Shown: positions 1 to 10,787, numbered from the stretch's first letter. The stretch: 64,000 nucleotides of DNA from Chloroflexota bacterium (GCA_919901745.1 CAKKPP010000007.1:90753-154752), one strand, 5' to 3'. Numbers and translations are program-made. The notes: a model not told the origin generated them from the letters alone.

Positions 1-344
1 AGGACAGCATCTCCGACTTCGTCGTCTCGATGGCCCTGGGAGGACCTCGCGTCGCGCCCCGGGCGCGCGGCATTCGGCGTGCCGTCCGGGTGTCGCGTTC
101 GATGGGCTCCGCCGCGCTCGCGCTGGCCTACGTGGCGAACGGGCGGTTCGATGCGTTCATCCAGCAGGGCGGCCTCTCGGCTTGGGACATCGCGGCTGCC
201 GGGTTGATCGCCGAACGTGCCGGGGCGACGGTGACCGACATGGCCGGCGGGCCGTGGTTCAACGTCGCGGATGGCCCCAAATCGATCGGCATCCTGGCGG
301 CTCCCGCAGCGCACCACGAAGCTCTTCTCGACCTGGTCCGATGA
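1..344 (+). CDS. Inositol monophosphatase family protein, C-terminal part (5' truncated by window edge)
   Basis: The frame is open from base 3 and ends at a TGA at 342-344, so only the last ~113 residues are present. It contains the inositol monophosphatase second signature, seen here as WDIAAAGLIAERAG, preceded by GSAALALAYVANGRFDAF, the usual context of this metal-dependent sugar-phosphatase fold. Known members hydrolyse inositol-1-phosphate or related phosphomonoesters (also histidinol phosphate or fructose-1,6-bisphosphate); the substrate cannot be told from this part. The stop overlaps the ATG of the next gene (ATGA), so the two are probably translationally coupled. Confidence 0.9.
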   Translation, partial: DSISDFVVSMALGGPRVAPRARGIRRAVRVSRSMGSAALALAYVANGRFDAFIQQGGLSAWDIAAAGLIAERAGATVTDMAGGPWFNVADGPKSIGILAAPAAHHEALLDLVR

Positions 345-793
345 GGCGGGACGTCGTTCGAAGGCCCGGTCGACGACGGTCCCTGAGATGGCCGGGCCTG
401 GCGCTGGCCGCCACGGTCGCGCTCGGCGGCTGCGGGTTCCTGGGCGCCCAGACGAGGACCGCCCAGTGTGGAGGGATTGCCCTCCTGGAGTGCAACACGT
501 TGCTCGAGATCGGCCTCGACGCCGTCGCGCTCGGGCGGACCGATGAGCCGGCCGCGATCGTCGCGACCGACGCCTGTGCGCCGGATGTCCCGTGCGCCGC
601 CGACGGGCCGCTCGGGGGCCCGGTCGTCGCGGTGGCCGTGCAGTGGCGTGACGGGTCGGTCGCGTGGGCGACGATCCCGCTTCCGCCCGACTGGCCGGAC
701 GGCGAGGCGGGGCCGGCGACCCGGGAACTGGGCCCGGTGCCGCGTCATCTGATCGACCTGCTGACGAGCAGCGGGCTGAACTCCGTGAACTGA
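341..793 (+). CDS. Hypothetical lipoprotein
   Basis: A 150-residue protein whose ATG overlaps the stop of the inositol monophosphatase gene. The ORF track extends further upstream, but this start gives a clean exported protein: an Arg-rich n-region, a hydrophobic stretch (LALAATVALGGCG) and a lipobox LGGC, which predicts lipidation at that Cys. The mature part has several further cysteines (CGG, LLECN, ACAPDVPC), suggesting disulfides outside the membrane. I do not recognise a domain. It ends convergent to the exonuclease gene with a 27-bp gap. Confidence 0.7.
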   Translation: MRRDVVRRPGRRRSLRWPGLALAATVALGGCGFLGAQTRTAQCGGIALLECNTLLEIGLDAVALGRTDEPAAIVATDACAPDVPCAADGPLGGPVVAVAVQWRDGSVAWATIPLPPDWPDGEAGPATRELGPVPRHLIDLLTSSGLNSVN

Positions 794-820
794 GCATCGT
801 TTCGGCGGAGGGCGCGCAGC

Positions 821-1714
821 TCAGGCCTCGCGCCAGCGGTGCGGGCGGTTCCGCAGGGCGGCGAGGCCCCATGCGTCGCAGAACGCCTGCCATGTTTCAC
901 GCGGGGCACCGTTCCAGCGCAGTTCTTCGGGAGACGACTGCTTGATCGGCACGCCGTCCGAGACGGTCCGCAAATGAGCCAGCGAGCGGTACAGGAGTGC
1001 ATCCGTGAGCTGGTCGCGGAGCGTCGCCGCGAGACTTGGCGCGCTTCTGACCGAGACATCCCACGCGGAAGCGCGCGCCGGAATGTCCTCCAGAGACCCG
1101 TAACGGGACAGCACGGCGGCGGCGGACTTGGCGCCCCAGCCCGGCAGGCCCGGAAAGCCGTCCGATGAATCGCCGACGAGCGCGAGCCAGTCCGGGATGG
1201 ATGCCGGCAGCACGCCCCACTTCTCGATGACTCCGGCCTCGTCGTAGACGATCCGGCGCCGGCGGTCCCACAGGACCACCGCGGAACCGCGCACGAGCTG
1301 GGCCATGTCCTTGTCCGGGGTGCACACGAGGATCCGCTCGACGCCGGGGGCGCCGTCGAAGACCCCACACGCCGCGCCGATCGCGTCGTCGGCCTCGAAC
1401 TCGACCATCGGCCAGAGCACGATCCCGAGCGCCTCGATCGCCGCCTCGGCGATGGGGAACTGGGCGAGGAGCTCCGGCGGCATCCCGGCCGACGACTTGT
1501 AGCCCGCATAGAGATCGTTCCGGAACGATTCGATCACCCGGTCGGTGGCGCACGCAACATGGGTCGCCCCCTCGTCACGGAGCAGGTAGATCAGCTGCTC
1601 CACGAGCCCGGACACGCCCGACAGCGGGACGCCGTCGTGGCCGAGGACCGCCGGACGCGGGGCGTAGTGAGCGCGGAACAGCTCATACGTGGCGTCGACG
1701 AGGTGGATCTGCAT
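821..1714 (-). CDS. Stand-alone 5'-3' exonuclease (PolA N-terminal/FEN family)
   Basis: A 297-residue protein with the PIN-like 5'-3' exonuclease fold found at the N-terminus of DNA polymerase I. Visible features are the N-terminal MQIHLVDATYELFRAHY, the acidic metal-site motifs EFEADDAIGA and CTPDKDMAQLV, and the helix-3-turn motif GDSSDGFPGLPGWGAKSAA that binds duplex DNA. Such proteins cut 5' flaps or RNA primers. It is the last gene of a three-gene minus-strand operon (nicotinamidase, SRPBCC, exonuclease), starting 7 bp after the SRPBCC stop. Confidence 0.88.
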   Translation of the reverse strand: MQIHLVDATYELFRAHYAPRPAVLGHDGVPLSGVSGLVEQLIYLLRDEGATHVACATDRVIESFRNDLYAGYKSSAGMPPELLAQFPIAEAAIEALGIVLWPMVEFEADDAIGAACGVFDGAPGVERILVCTPDKDMAQLVRGSAVVLWDRRRRIVYDEAGVIEKWGVLPASIPDWLALVGDSSDGFPGLPGWGAKSAAAVLSRYGSLEDIPARASAWDVSVRSAPSLAATLRDQLTDALLYRSLAHLRTVSDGVPIKQSSPEELRWNGAPRETWQAFCDAWGLAALRNRPHRWREA

Positions 1715-1721
1715 GCCGCGC

Positions 1722-2279
1722 TCAGGTGTCCGAGTCGGTCACGGCCCGGATGCCGCCGGACTCGACGAGATCCCTCAGGTGCTCGAGATCGGCCTGGAAC
1801 ACGGCGCCGAGGATCGGTCGCTGGATGATCGCGCCGAGATGGGGGAGGATCGGTGGGACGAGAATCTCGGTCCAGCGCACATGCGTCTCGTTGCCGCGCA
1901 TCGTGAGTTCGATCACACCCGTGCCCTCGAACAGGCCCTGGTGCTCGATGGCGTAGCGGGATGGTGGATCGAACTCCGTGATCGCGATGGGGTCCTCGAC
2001 GCTGATCCCCAGAATGCGGACCGTGCCGATCGCCCGCGTGCCGACGCCGACGGGTAGCCCCGTGAGCACCCTGACCGCCTTGAGGTCGTGCATCCACTCC
2101 GGCTGGCGTTCGATGTCGGCGATCGCGTCCCAGACCGCCTCGATCGGAGCGTCGATGTCGACCTCGGAGACGATCGGGAGGCGGAGCCCGTCGGCACCCG
2201 GGCGGTTCGCGAGCCAGCGATCGATGAGCCAGCTACCGCCGAGCCCGAGGAGGCCGAGCCGGAACAGGCCGCGGATCAT
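1722..2279 (-). CDS. SRPBCC family protein with N-terminal membrane segment
   Basis: A 185-residue protein starting at the ATG that overlaps the nicotinamidase stop (ATGA). The longer ORF-track version runs through the nicotinamidase gene out of frame and is rejected. It begins with a hydrophobic segment (LFRLGLLGLGGSWL) and then shows the polyketide cyclase/START-like SRPBCC pattern: VDIDAPIEAVWDAIADIERQPEWMHD, followed by alternating strands and a C-terminal helix LEHLRDLVE. These domains form a ligand-binding cavity for hydrophobic molecules; the ligand is unknown. Confidence 0.8.
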   Translation of the reverse strand: MIRGLFRLGLLGLGGSWLIDRWLANRPGADGLRLPIVSEVDIDAPIEAVWDAIADIERQPEWMHDLKAVRVLTGLPVGVGTRAIGTVRILGISVEDPIAITEFDPPSRYAIEHQGLFEGTGVIELTMRGNETHVRWTEILVPPILPHLGAIIQRPILGAVFQADLEHLRDLVESGGIRAVTDSDT

Positions 2280-2875
2280 GATTCGGCGACCCGCGCCAGA
2301 ACCACGCCGGCCTCGATCATTGCGCGAATCGCGGCCGCGCCGTCGCCCGGTGCCAGCTCGACGGCCGCCACCGCGTCGTCCAGCAGCTCGACCTCGAACC
2401 CCAGGCGCCGCCCGTCGAGGGCCGTGGCCTGGACGCAGTAGTCCGTCGCGAGGCCGCACACGACGACACGCTCGATGCCACGAACCCGCAGCAGCTCGGC
2501 GAGTTCGGTCGGCCGCTCTTCGCCGCTCTCCGGATCTCGGACGGTGAACCCGGAATAGCCGTCCTCGCCGGTCGTTCCCTTGCGGACCCACGGCCCGACG
2601 ACCTCCAGATCGGGATGGAACGCAGCTCCCCACGTGCCGCCGACGCAGTGGACCGGCCAGATCCCGCCGTCGATGGCAAAATGGGGCGTCCGTTCCGGGT
2701 GCCAGTCGGCGGTATAGGCGACGAAGGCGCTGGCGCGGACCGCGGCCCAGGCTGCCCGGTTGACGATCGGGACCAGGCCATCGCCGCCGCGCACGAACAG
2801 CGCGCCACCTGGGTCGGCGAAGTCGTTCTGGACATCGACGACGAGCAGGGCCGTCCGTCGATCGTAGGTCGTCAC
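2276..2875 (-). CDS. pncA: Nicotinamidase / isochorismatase-family amidohydrolase
   Basis: A 199-residue cysteine hydrolase. The catalytic triad is visible as D14 (VVDVQNDF), K99 (VRKG) and C147 (ATDYCV). Likely zinc ligands are D57 and H59 (TADWHPE) and H76 (PVHCV), which point to nicotinamidase rather than a metal-free isochorismatase. It would convert nicotinamide to nicotinate and ammonia in NAD salvage. It is the first gene of the minus-strand trio with SRPBCC and exonuclease genes, and its stop overlaps the next start. The symbol is given because the full motif set matches PncA. Confidence 0.88.
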   Translation of the reverse strand: MTTYDRRTALLVVDVQNDFADPGGALFVRGGDGLVPIVNRAAWAAVRASAFVAYTADWHPERTPHFAIDGGIWPVHCVGGTWGAAFHPDLEVVGPWVRKGTTGEDGYSGFTVRDPESGEERPTELAELLRVRGIERVVVCGLATDYCVQATALDGRRLGFEVELLDDAVAAVELAPGDGAAAIRAMIEAGVVLARVAES

Positions 2876-2971
2876 CCATCGACTCTAGCCCACCCGCGCG
2901 ACACGCGATGCAACCCAACGGCAACCCTCGTGCCGGTCCATCCTGCGACACGATGGTCTACCCTTCCCGCC

Positions 2972-3340
2972 GTGAACCTGAGCGCCGATGACCGCGCCCT
3001 GCTTGCGGGCAGCGAGGAAGTCATGATCGAGACCCGGTCCGCCGATGGGGCCGTCCACCGCACGATCATCTGGGTCGTCGTGGACGGCGGCGACGTGCTG
3101 ATCCGGTCCGTCAACGGCACCGCCGGCCGCTGGTACCGGGAGGCCGTCGCGCATCCCGAGGTGGCGCTCCACGTCGCCGGCCGGCGGATCACGGGGCGCG
3201 TCGAGGCCGCCACCGACTCGGACACGGTCGAGCGCTGCAGCGCGGCGCTGATCACCAAGTACCGCGCGGATCCCGCCCTCGACACCATGCTCATCCCCAG
3301 GATATTGCCGACCACCCTGCGCGTCGTCGCGACCACCTGA
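2972..3340 (+). CDS. DUF2255 family protein
   Basis: A 122-residue protein from a GTG start; the ORF-track extension to 2615 overlaps the nicotinamidase gene on the other strand and is not used. The segment IIWVVVDGGDVLIRSVNGTAGRWYREA matches the DUF2255 core, a small split-barrel family related to pyridoxamine-phosphate-oxidase-like flavin binders. Function is unknown; a flavin or F420 cofactor is conceivable. It sits 96 bp divergent from the nicotinamidase operon and 21 bp upstream of aceE in the same direction. Confidence 0.72.
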   Translation: MNLSADDRALLAGSEEVMIETRSADGAVHRTIIWVVVDGGDVLIRSVNGTAGRWYREAVAHPEVALHVAGRRITGRVEAATDSDTVERCSAALITKYRADPALDTMLIPRILPTTLRVVATT

Positions 3341-3361
3341 ACCATCGCCCACGGAGCCCCG

Positions 3362-6049
<2,688 letters not shown>

Positions 6050-6069
6050 TCCCGCCCGTCCGGGTCGTG

Positions 6070-6110
6070 GGTCAAGCGCGCCTTCGACCGCAACTCAGGT
6101 GCGCTTGACC
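6070..6110. repeat. 13-bp inverted repeat downstream of aceE
   Basis: GGTCAAGCGCGCC at 6070-6082 and GGTGCGCTTGACC at 6098-6110 are inverted copies with one mismatch that would be a G-U pair in RNA, separated by 15 bases. It starts 21 bp after the aceE stop. No T-run follows, so it is either a weak terminator for aceE or an operator/leader element for the iron permease gene. Confidence 0.6.
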
Positions 6111-6145
6111 ATCTGACGAAGGTCCATTTACCATGCACCGCGACC

Positions 6146-6171
6146 GGTCCGATGCGCCGGTGCATCGGACC
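6146..6171 (+). promoter_or_regulatory. Perfect 10-bp hairpin in the leader of the FTR1 gene
   Basis: GGTCCGATGC and GCATCGGACC flank a 6-base loop (GCCGGT), about 65 bp upstream of the permease start. Together with the inverted repeat at 6070-6110 it makes the 187-bp aceE-FTR1 gap unusually structured. It could be a dyad operator or an mRNA leader hairpin; sequence alone does not decide. Confidence 0.45.
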
Positions 6172-6236
6172 CGGATTGGCCTGGAAGACCCGGCCCGGAC
6201 TGGTCCGGCAGCAGAGCGAAGAGGAGTGCTCGACAG

Positions 6237-7103
6237 GTGGTCGCCGGCGCGTTCAGCAGTGGGTTCCTCACCGGGCTTCGCGAGGGCGTCGAGGCCGCCC
6301 TGATCGTCGCCATCGTCCTTGCCTACCTCGTTCGTACAGGCAACGGCCGGCACGCCGCCAAGATCTGGCTGGGGACGCTGGCCGCCGTGGCCGCCAGTCT
6401 CGTCGTTGGCGTCACCCTCTTTGTGACGGTCGGCGGGCTTCAGCAACCCTACGAGCAGATCTTCGAAGGCGCCACGATGCTCGTGGCGGCGGCTGTCGTT
6501 ACGTGGATGCTCTTCTGGATGCGCCGCCAGGCGATGTCGGTGAAGGGCAACCTCCAGGCTGCCGTCGATCGGGTCCTGACCGAGGGCACCGCGTGGGGCC
6601 TCAGCCTGCTGGCATTCACGGCCGTGATCCGCGAGGGTCTCGAGACGTCATTGTTCCTCGTCGGCCAGGCGAACTCCGCCGACGCCGGGGCGAGCAGCAT
6701 TTTCGTCGGTGCGGTCGCCGGACTGGCGGTCGCCGCGATCATCGGATGGGGGCTCTATAGCGGCAGTCGCAGGGTCAACCTGGCCGCCTTCTTCCGCTGG
6801 ACGGGCGTCGCCCTGATCTTCATCGCCGCCGGCCTCCTCAGTCACGCGGTCCACGAGTTCATCGAGGTCGGCGTCATCGGGTTTGGAACCGCGATCGCCT
6901 TCGACATCAGCGCGACGCTGCCGCATGGCGAGGGGATCGGCCAGTTCCTCCGGGCCATCTTCGGCTACAGCGCCACGCCGGAGGTCACGACGCTCGTCGT
7001 CCACGTCGCCTACCTCGTCGTGATCCTCGGGCTGTACCTCCGTCCGGTCAAGCCGCCGGCGCCACGCCCCCAGGAGACACCCGCCGAACCCGCCGCTTCG
7101 TAA
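6237..7103 (+). CDS. FTR1-family high-affinity iron permease
   Basis: A 288-residue polytopic membrane protein from a GTG start. It shows the two REGxE motifs that define FTR1/EfeU iron permeases: LREGVEAAL near residue 17 and IREGLETSL near residue 128, embedded in hydrophobic helices; about seven membrane segments are visible. These carriers import ferric iron, usually after oxidation by a partner. No EfeO, EfeB or multicopper oxidase lies adjacent, so the partner is elsewhere or not needed. The C-terminus is Pro-rich (PPAPRPQETP). It is convergent with the sugar dehydrogenase gene, with a 14-bp gap. Confidence 0.92.
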   Translation: MVAGAFSSGFLTGLREGVEAALIVAIVLAYLVRTGNGRHAAKIWLGTLAAVAASLVVGVTLFVTVGGLQQPYEQIFEGATMLVAAAVVTWMLFWMRRQAMSVKGNLQAAVDRVLTEGTAWGLSLLAFTAVIREGLETSLFLVGQANSADAGASSIFVGAVAGLAVAAIIGWGLYSGSRRVNLAAFFRWTGVALIFIAAGLLSHAVHEFIEVGVIGFGTAIAFDISATLPHGEGIGQFLRAIFGYSATPEVTTLVVHVAYLVVILGLYLRPVKPPAPRPQETPAEPAAS

Positions 7104-7117
7104 TCGGACGCGCCCAA

Positions 7118-8599
7118 TCAGCGGGCGGAGCCGACCACCCGGTACAGGCGTCCGTTCTCGACGTTGACCGCATAGGCCTCGCCGTTCTCCGCCTCTCCGA
7201 AGCCCGCCAACCCGAAGGCGGTGCTCCCGACCGACACCGGGGCCTGGGTCCCACCACCGGCGGCGACGATCGCCCAGAGTTCGCCCGAGCAGTAGTCGGC
7301 AAAGAGGTACCCACCGCGGAGCAGCGGTGAGGCCGAGCCGCGATAGACCACGCCCCCGATGACCGTGCACCGGCTGCCAGCGTGGTCGTACTCGGCGATC
7401 GGCGGGGTGAACCCACTCTTGTTGCAGGAACTGCCGCTCGGATAGCAGTGGTCGCCCTCCAGCCGATTCCAGCCGTAGTTGGCACCTCCCCCGGCATTCG
7501 CCCGGTTCACGTCGATCTCCTCCCAGGCACCCTGCCCGACGTCACCGATCCACAGGTCGCCGGTGGCCCGGTCGAAGCTGATGCGCCACGGGTTGCGCAG
7601 GCCGGTCAGCCAGATCTCGGCGCGAGCTCCGGACTGGCCGGCGAACGGGTTGCCGGCCGGAATCGCGTAGTTCCCTGCACCCGATGTCTGGTCGATATCG
7701 ATCCGCAGGATCTTGCCGAGCAGGGTGTCGAGGCGCTGGCCGTAACCCTCCGGATCACCGCCGGAGCCGCCATCGCCGGTCGAGATGTGGAGGAGGCCGC
7801 CCGAGAACGCCAGGGCGCCGCCGTTGTGATTCGGATACGGCTGCGTGATGGTCAGGATGACCACCTCGCTTGCGGGATCGGCCTGGTCGGGGGTTCCCGC
7901 GGGAACCGAGAAGGACGACACGACCGTCCCGCCGCTCGTGTCGGTGTAGTCGACGAACACGCGGGGGTCCGCCGGGTACTTCGGATGGAAGGCGACCCCG
8001 AGCAAGCCGCGTTCGCCGCAGCACGATACGAGCGACGCAATGTCGAGGAACGGGTTCGCCACGACCGCGCCGTTGCGGACGATCCAGATCCGCCCGTTCT
8101 GGTCGGCCACGAACAGGCGACCGCTCCCGTCGCCGGCGTTGACGACGGCCAGCGGCCGGCCGCCGATCGTTGCGACCGTGGTGAGGCTCACGGCGACGCG
8201 AGCCGGGTCGAAGCCCGTGGGGGCCGGCGTCGGGGTTGGCGCGGCCGTTGGCGGCGGTGTCGGCGCCGCGGTCGGGGCTGGAGTCGGGGCCGGGGTCGGC
8301 GCCGCGATCCGCGTCGCGCTCGGCGTCGGGCTCGGCGTTGCTCCGGGGATCGACGAGGGACTCGTGCCGCTCGATGCGCCATCTGTCGGCGAAGGTGACG
8401 GCGACGAACCGGGCGTCAACGTCGAACCGGGTGTCGACGTCGAGCCAGCCGTCAGCGTCGACGGGGGCGATGCCCCCGATGGACCCGGTGAGCCCCGGCC
8501 GATCAGCATGGAGACGGCGACGACGACGACCGTCGCGACGACGACTGCCGTCAGCATCCGCCGGTCGGCACGTGCTCGAAGGGCCTGCATCCCCGTCAT
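7118..8599 (-). CDS. Membrane-anchored PQQ-dependent sugar dehydrogenase (YliI-like beta-propeller)
   Basis: A 493-residue protein: a basic N-terminus and one membrane anchor (residues ~15-35), a ~100-residue Ser/Thr/Pro-rich linker with PTPAPTPAPT-type runs, then the soluble aldose dehydrogenase / glucose-sorbosone dehydrogenase beta-propeller. Recognisable parts are GRLFVADQNGRIWIV, GLLGVAFHPKYP, PNHNGGALAFSGGLLHISTGDGG and LRNPWRISFDRATGDLWIGDVGQ. The family oxidises sugars with PQQ outside the cytoplasm. The low-complexity tether would let the domain cross a cell wall, which fits a monoderm. Confidence 0.9.
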   Translation of the reverse strand: MTGMQALRARADRRMLTAVVVATVVVVAVSMLIGRGSPGPSGASPPSTLTAGSTSTPGSTLTPGSSPSPSPTDGASSGTSPSSIPGATPSPTPSATRIAAPTPAPTPAPTAAPTPPPTAAPTPTPAPTGFDPARVAVSLTTVATIGGRPLAVVNAGDGSGRLFVADQNGRIWIVRNGAVVANPFLDIASLVSCCGERGLLGVAFHPKYPADPRVFVDYTDTSGGTVVSSFSVPAGTPDQADPASEVVILTITQPYPNHNGGALAFSGGLLHISTGDGGSGGDPEGYGQRLDTLLGKILRIDIDQTSGAGNYAIPAGNPFAGQSGARAEIWLTGLRNPWRISFDRATGDLWIGDVGQGAWEEIDVNRANAGGGANYGWNRLEGDHCYPSGSSCNKSGFTPPIAEYDHAGSRCTVIGGVVYRGSASPLLRGGYLFADYCSGELWAIVAAGGGTQAPVSVGSTAFGLAGFGEAENGEAYAVNVENGRLYRVVGSAR

Positions 8600-8641
8600 C
8601 CTAGTCGAGCCGGCCGGATCGGCCCCCGCCGCGTCTGCCGG

Positions 8642-9376
8642 TCAGACGCCCGCAACCGACTGCCCAACCGAGGTCCTCAGGCGATCCGCGAAGTCCGTTG
8701 CGCGTCCCACGTCGTCGTGACGGAAGAAGACGAACGCGTCCATCCCGTCGACCAGGAACGGCTCGAGGCGCGACGCCCAGGCGGCAAGTTCCTCGGGGGA
8801 GTAGTCGTGCCGACGGAGCCGGAGGTACAGGAACGGCCCCGTCCGGCGGACAACCGGCGGCTCATCGGCTTCAGGGAGCTCCGTGGCGCACAGGACGGCC
8901 CCGGCGGACTCGAGCGCGTGGAACGTTTCGTCGACGTGCCAGGATGGATCCTGGAACTCCAGGCAGAGCGGGATGTTCGTCGGCCACCGTCCAAGCAGCA
9001 ACGCCAGGCGCGAGTCGTCGCGGGTGACCTCCGCCGGTACGCGGAACAGGACGGCACCCAGGCGCGGGCCGAACGGGATCAGCGATTCGGTCAGCCATGG
9101 GACCGAGTCGCCCGGATCTCGGAGGATGGCCCGCAGCGACGCCCCGCGCTGGGCCTTGACGGCGAACCGGAAGTCGGGCGGCGTCGCGGCCAGCCAGGCT
9201 CTGACCTTCGCCTCGGCGGGACGCTGATAGAACGTGTTGTTGAGTTCGACGGCCGGGAAGTGCCGGCCGTAATGAGCAAGGAGGCCGTCGGCGCGAAGGC
9301 CGGTCGGGTAGAACCGCGGCGACCAGCCCGGATAGGCGAACCCGCTCGTGCCAACGAGGAGGCGTCCGGCGGTCAC
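8642..9376 (-). CDS. DUF72 domain protein
   Basis: A 244-residue protein read from the GTG at 9376; the ORF-track start at 9583 runs into the MarR gene. It opens with the typical LLVGTSGFAYPGW, followed by FYPTGLRADGLLAHYGRHFPAVELNNTFYQRP and later FAVKAQRG, all hallmarks of DUF72 (YecE), a TIM-barrel family of unknown activity. The C-terminal FFRHDDVGRA matches the usual YVYFNND-like end in a divergent form. It lies 26 bp downstream of marR, so the two are probably co-transcribed. Confidence 0.88.
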   Translation of the reverse strand: MTAGRLLVGTSGFAYPGWSPRFYPTGLRADGLLAHYGRHFPAVELNNTFYQRPAEAKVRAWLAATPPDFRFAVKAQRGASLRAILRDPGDSVPWLTESLIPFGPRLGAVLFRVPAEVTRDDSRLALLLGRWPTNIPLCLEFQDPSWHVDETFHALESAGAVLCATELPEADEPPVVRRTGPFLYLRLRRHDYSPEELAAWASRLEPFLVDGMDAFVFFRHDDVGRATDFADRLRTSVGQSVAGV

Positions 9377-9402
9377 GGCCAGGCCCCCGGTATCGACCGC
9401 GG

Positions 9403-9909
9403 TCAGCCGGCCCGCGCGTCGACCGCGGCCATCGCTCGTTCGATGACGGCCAGCTGGTCGCGATCGAGGACCGACAGGAAGTAGTCGTCGATTCCCTTCA
9501 GGTGTGTCCGTGAGGCCGCCCGAAGGCGGCCGACTCCGGCCATCGTCAGGCTCGCCTCGGCGCCGCGTGCATCGGTCGTGCACGACGTCCGCTCGACCAA
9601 TCCGTCCGCAACCAGGCGATCAACCATTCGCGTCACGCCGCTCTTGCTGAGCAGGACCCGGTCGGCGATCTCGCGCATTCGCAGGCGGCGATCGGGTGCT
9701 TCGACCAGGAACAGCAGGCATTCGTACTCGGGGAGCGTCAGGTCGTGCTCCTGGCGCAGGTCCTCGTCCAGCCGATGCCAGACCCTGGAATGGGCCATGA
9801 GGAAGGCGCGCCAGGACGCGAGGCGCGGGTCGCCCGGGCGGAGCGGGGCAGCAATCGCCGGTCCGCCGACCTCGCTGCCAACGCTCATGTTGCTCGACAT
9901 GGCGGGCAT
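9403..9909 (-). CDS. MarR-family transcriptional regulator
   Basis: A winged-helix regulator of about 168 residues from the ATG at 9909 (9912 and 9900 are alternatives). The start at 9969 is rejected because it would run through the operator region. The winged helix is seen as LTLPEYECLLFLVEAPDRRLRMREIADRVLLSKSGVTRMVDRLVADGLVER, with the usual TDARG wing and a C-terminal dimerisation helix. Two GTTG-N6-CAAC sites lie just upstream, the half-site pattern common for MarR proteins, so autoregulation and control of the divergent yceI remnant are likely. Confidence 0.9.
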   Translation of the reverse strand: MPAMSSNMSVGSEVGGPAIAAPLRPGDPRLASWRAFLMAHSRVWHRLDEDLRQEHDLTLPEYECLLFLVEAPDRRLRMREIADRVLLSKSGVTRMVDRLVADGLVERTSCTTDARGAEASLTMAGVGRLRAASRTHLKGIDDYFLSVLDRDQLAVIERAMAAVDARAG

Positions 9910-9928
9910 CATACCCGTCCATCCGATA

Positions 9929-9970
9929 GTTGACAAGGCAACAATCTGGGTATATCGTTGCGCAGTCAAC
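9929..9970. promoter_or_regulatory. Tandem MarR-type operators over a sigma70-like promoter
   Basis: Two copies of GTTG-N6-CAAC (9929-9942 and 9957-9970) are spaced 28 bp centre to centre and also form one larger palindrome, TAGTTGAC...GTCAACTA. On the plus strand TTGACA (9930-9935), 17 bases and TATCGT (9953-9958) make a promoter whose -35 is covered by site 1 and whose -10 touches site 2. A bound MarR dimer would block it. Confidence 0.75.
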
Positions 9971-10007
9971 TACACGCAGCGCCCACCGAGGAGCACCCAC
10001 GTCACCG

Positions 10008-10150
10008 ATGAACACCTGGACAATCGATCCCGCGCACAGCGATGTTGCCTTTTCCGTCAGGCACCTCATGGTCAGCATCGTCCGCGGCCGGCTCGGCGCC
10101 TGACAGGGGTCGACTTCGCCCCGAGGAGCCCGGCGCCTTCCCTCCCGCAA
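10008..10150 (+). pseudogene. YceI-family protein remnant (truncated, frameshifted)
   Basis: The ATG at 10008 begins a YceI start (WTIDPAHSDVAFSVRHLMVS, then VRGRLG), the lipocalin-like isoprenoid-binding family often placed next to MarR regulators. The frame ends at a TGA at 10101 after 31 codons. In the next frame the sequence continues as LTGVDFAPRSPA, similar to the expected next YceI strand, then similarity is lost near 10150. A full gene is ~170-200 residues, so this is a broken copy with its promoter and operators still intact. Confidence 0.7.
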
Positions 10151-10154
10151 TCAC

Positions 10155-10169
10155 CAAGTCCTATACTTG
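10155..10169. promoter_or_regulatory. Candidate Rrf2 operator palindrome
   Basis: CAAGT-CCTAT-ACTTG, a 5+5+5 perfect dyad, lies about 70 bp upstream of the Rrf2-family gene. It is a plausible autoregulatory site; the assignment rests only on position and symmetry. Confidence 0.35.
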
Positions 10170-10237
10170 CCATTCGCTTGACCGCGTAGAGGATCAGCAG
10201 GTTGGCGCGGTTCGGCCTGGAAGGGAGCATCTGAGGA

Positions 10238-10750
10238 TTGCGGGTCGTTCTCGGCAGCCGCGGCGACTACGCCGTCCGCGCGGTGCTCCATCTCGCCCGG
10301 CACCCCGGTCGCCAGCGGCGGCGTGACATCTCGACGGCCATGGACATCCCCGACAAGTACCTGCCCCAGATCCTCGGGGCGCTTGTCGAGGGGGGGATCG
10401 CGCGATCGACCGTCGGACGGGCCGGTGGGTACGAGCTTGCGCGGCCACCCGCCCGCATCTCCCTTCGTGATGTGGTGGAAGCCGCGGAGGGTCCCATCCG
10501 CAGCGACAAGTGCCTCATGCGCAGCGGCCCCTGCTACTGGTCCGAGAAGTGCGCGCTCCATGACGCCTGGACGGCCGCAACCGTGGCACTGAGCGACCAG
10601 CTCGCGGGCACGTCGTTCGCCGGTCTGGCCAGGACCGACTGGGAGATCGAGCAGCAGTCGCGACTGACGGGGAGCCGCACATCCGGGGCGCATGCCCCCC
10701 GAGTGCACCAGGCGACGCCCGACCGCGATCCGCCCGACCGCGATCCGTAG
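10238..10750 (+). CDS. Rrf2-family Fe-S transcriptional regulator
   Basis: A 170-residue protein from a TTG start (a GGGAG lies 10 bases upstream). The winged helix begins GSRGDYAVRAVLHLARHP and continues with DIPDKYLPQILGALVEGGIARSTVGRAGGYELARPP, the Rrf2 signature. Three cysteines, C92, C99 and C105 (CLMRSGPCYW...KCALHDAW), occupy the Fe-S ligand region of IscR/NsrR/RsrR proteins. It therefore probably senses iron, oxygen or nitrosative/redox stress through a cluster. It precedes the molybdoenzyme operon by 136 bp in the same direction and is the obvious candidate to control it. The last ~25 residues contain a duplicated PDRDP sequence. Confidence 0.9.
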   Translation: MRVVLGSRGDYAVRAVLHLARHPGRQRRRDISTAMDIPDKYLPQILGALVEGGIARSTVGRAGGYELARPPARISLRDVVEAAEGPIRSDKCLMRSGPCYWSEKCALHDAWTAATVALSDQLAGTSFAGLARTDWEIEQQSRLTGSRTSGAHAPRVHQATPDRDPPDRDP

Positions 10751-10766
10751 GCCGCGAGAGCACGTC

Positions 10767-10787
10767 TGCCGCGCCGGCCCCGCGGCA
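10767..10787 (+). terminator. GC-rich hairpin after the Rrf2 gene
   Basis: TGCCGCG and CGCGGCA flank a 7-base loop, starting 17 bp after the Rrf2 stop. No T-tract follows, so it may be only a pause/weak terminator separating the regulator from the operon. Confidence 0.35.
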
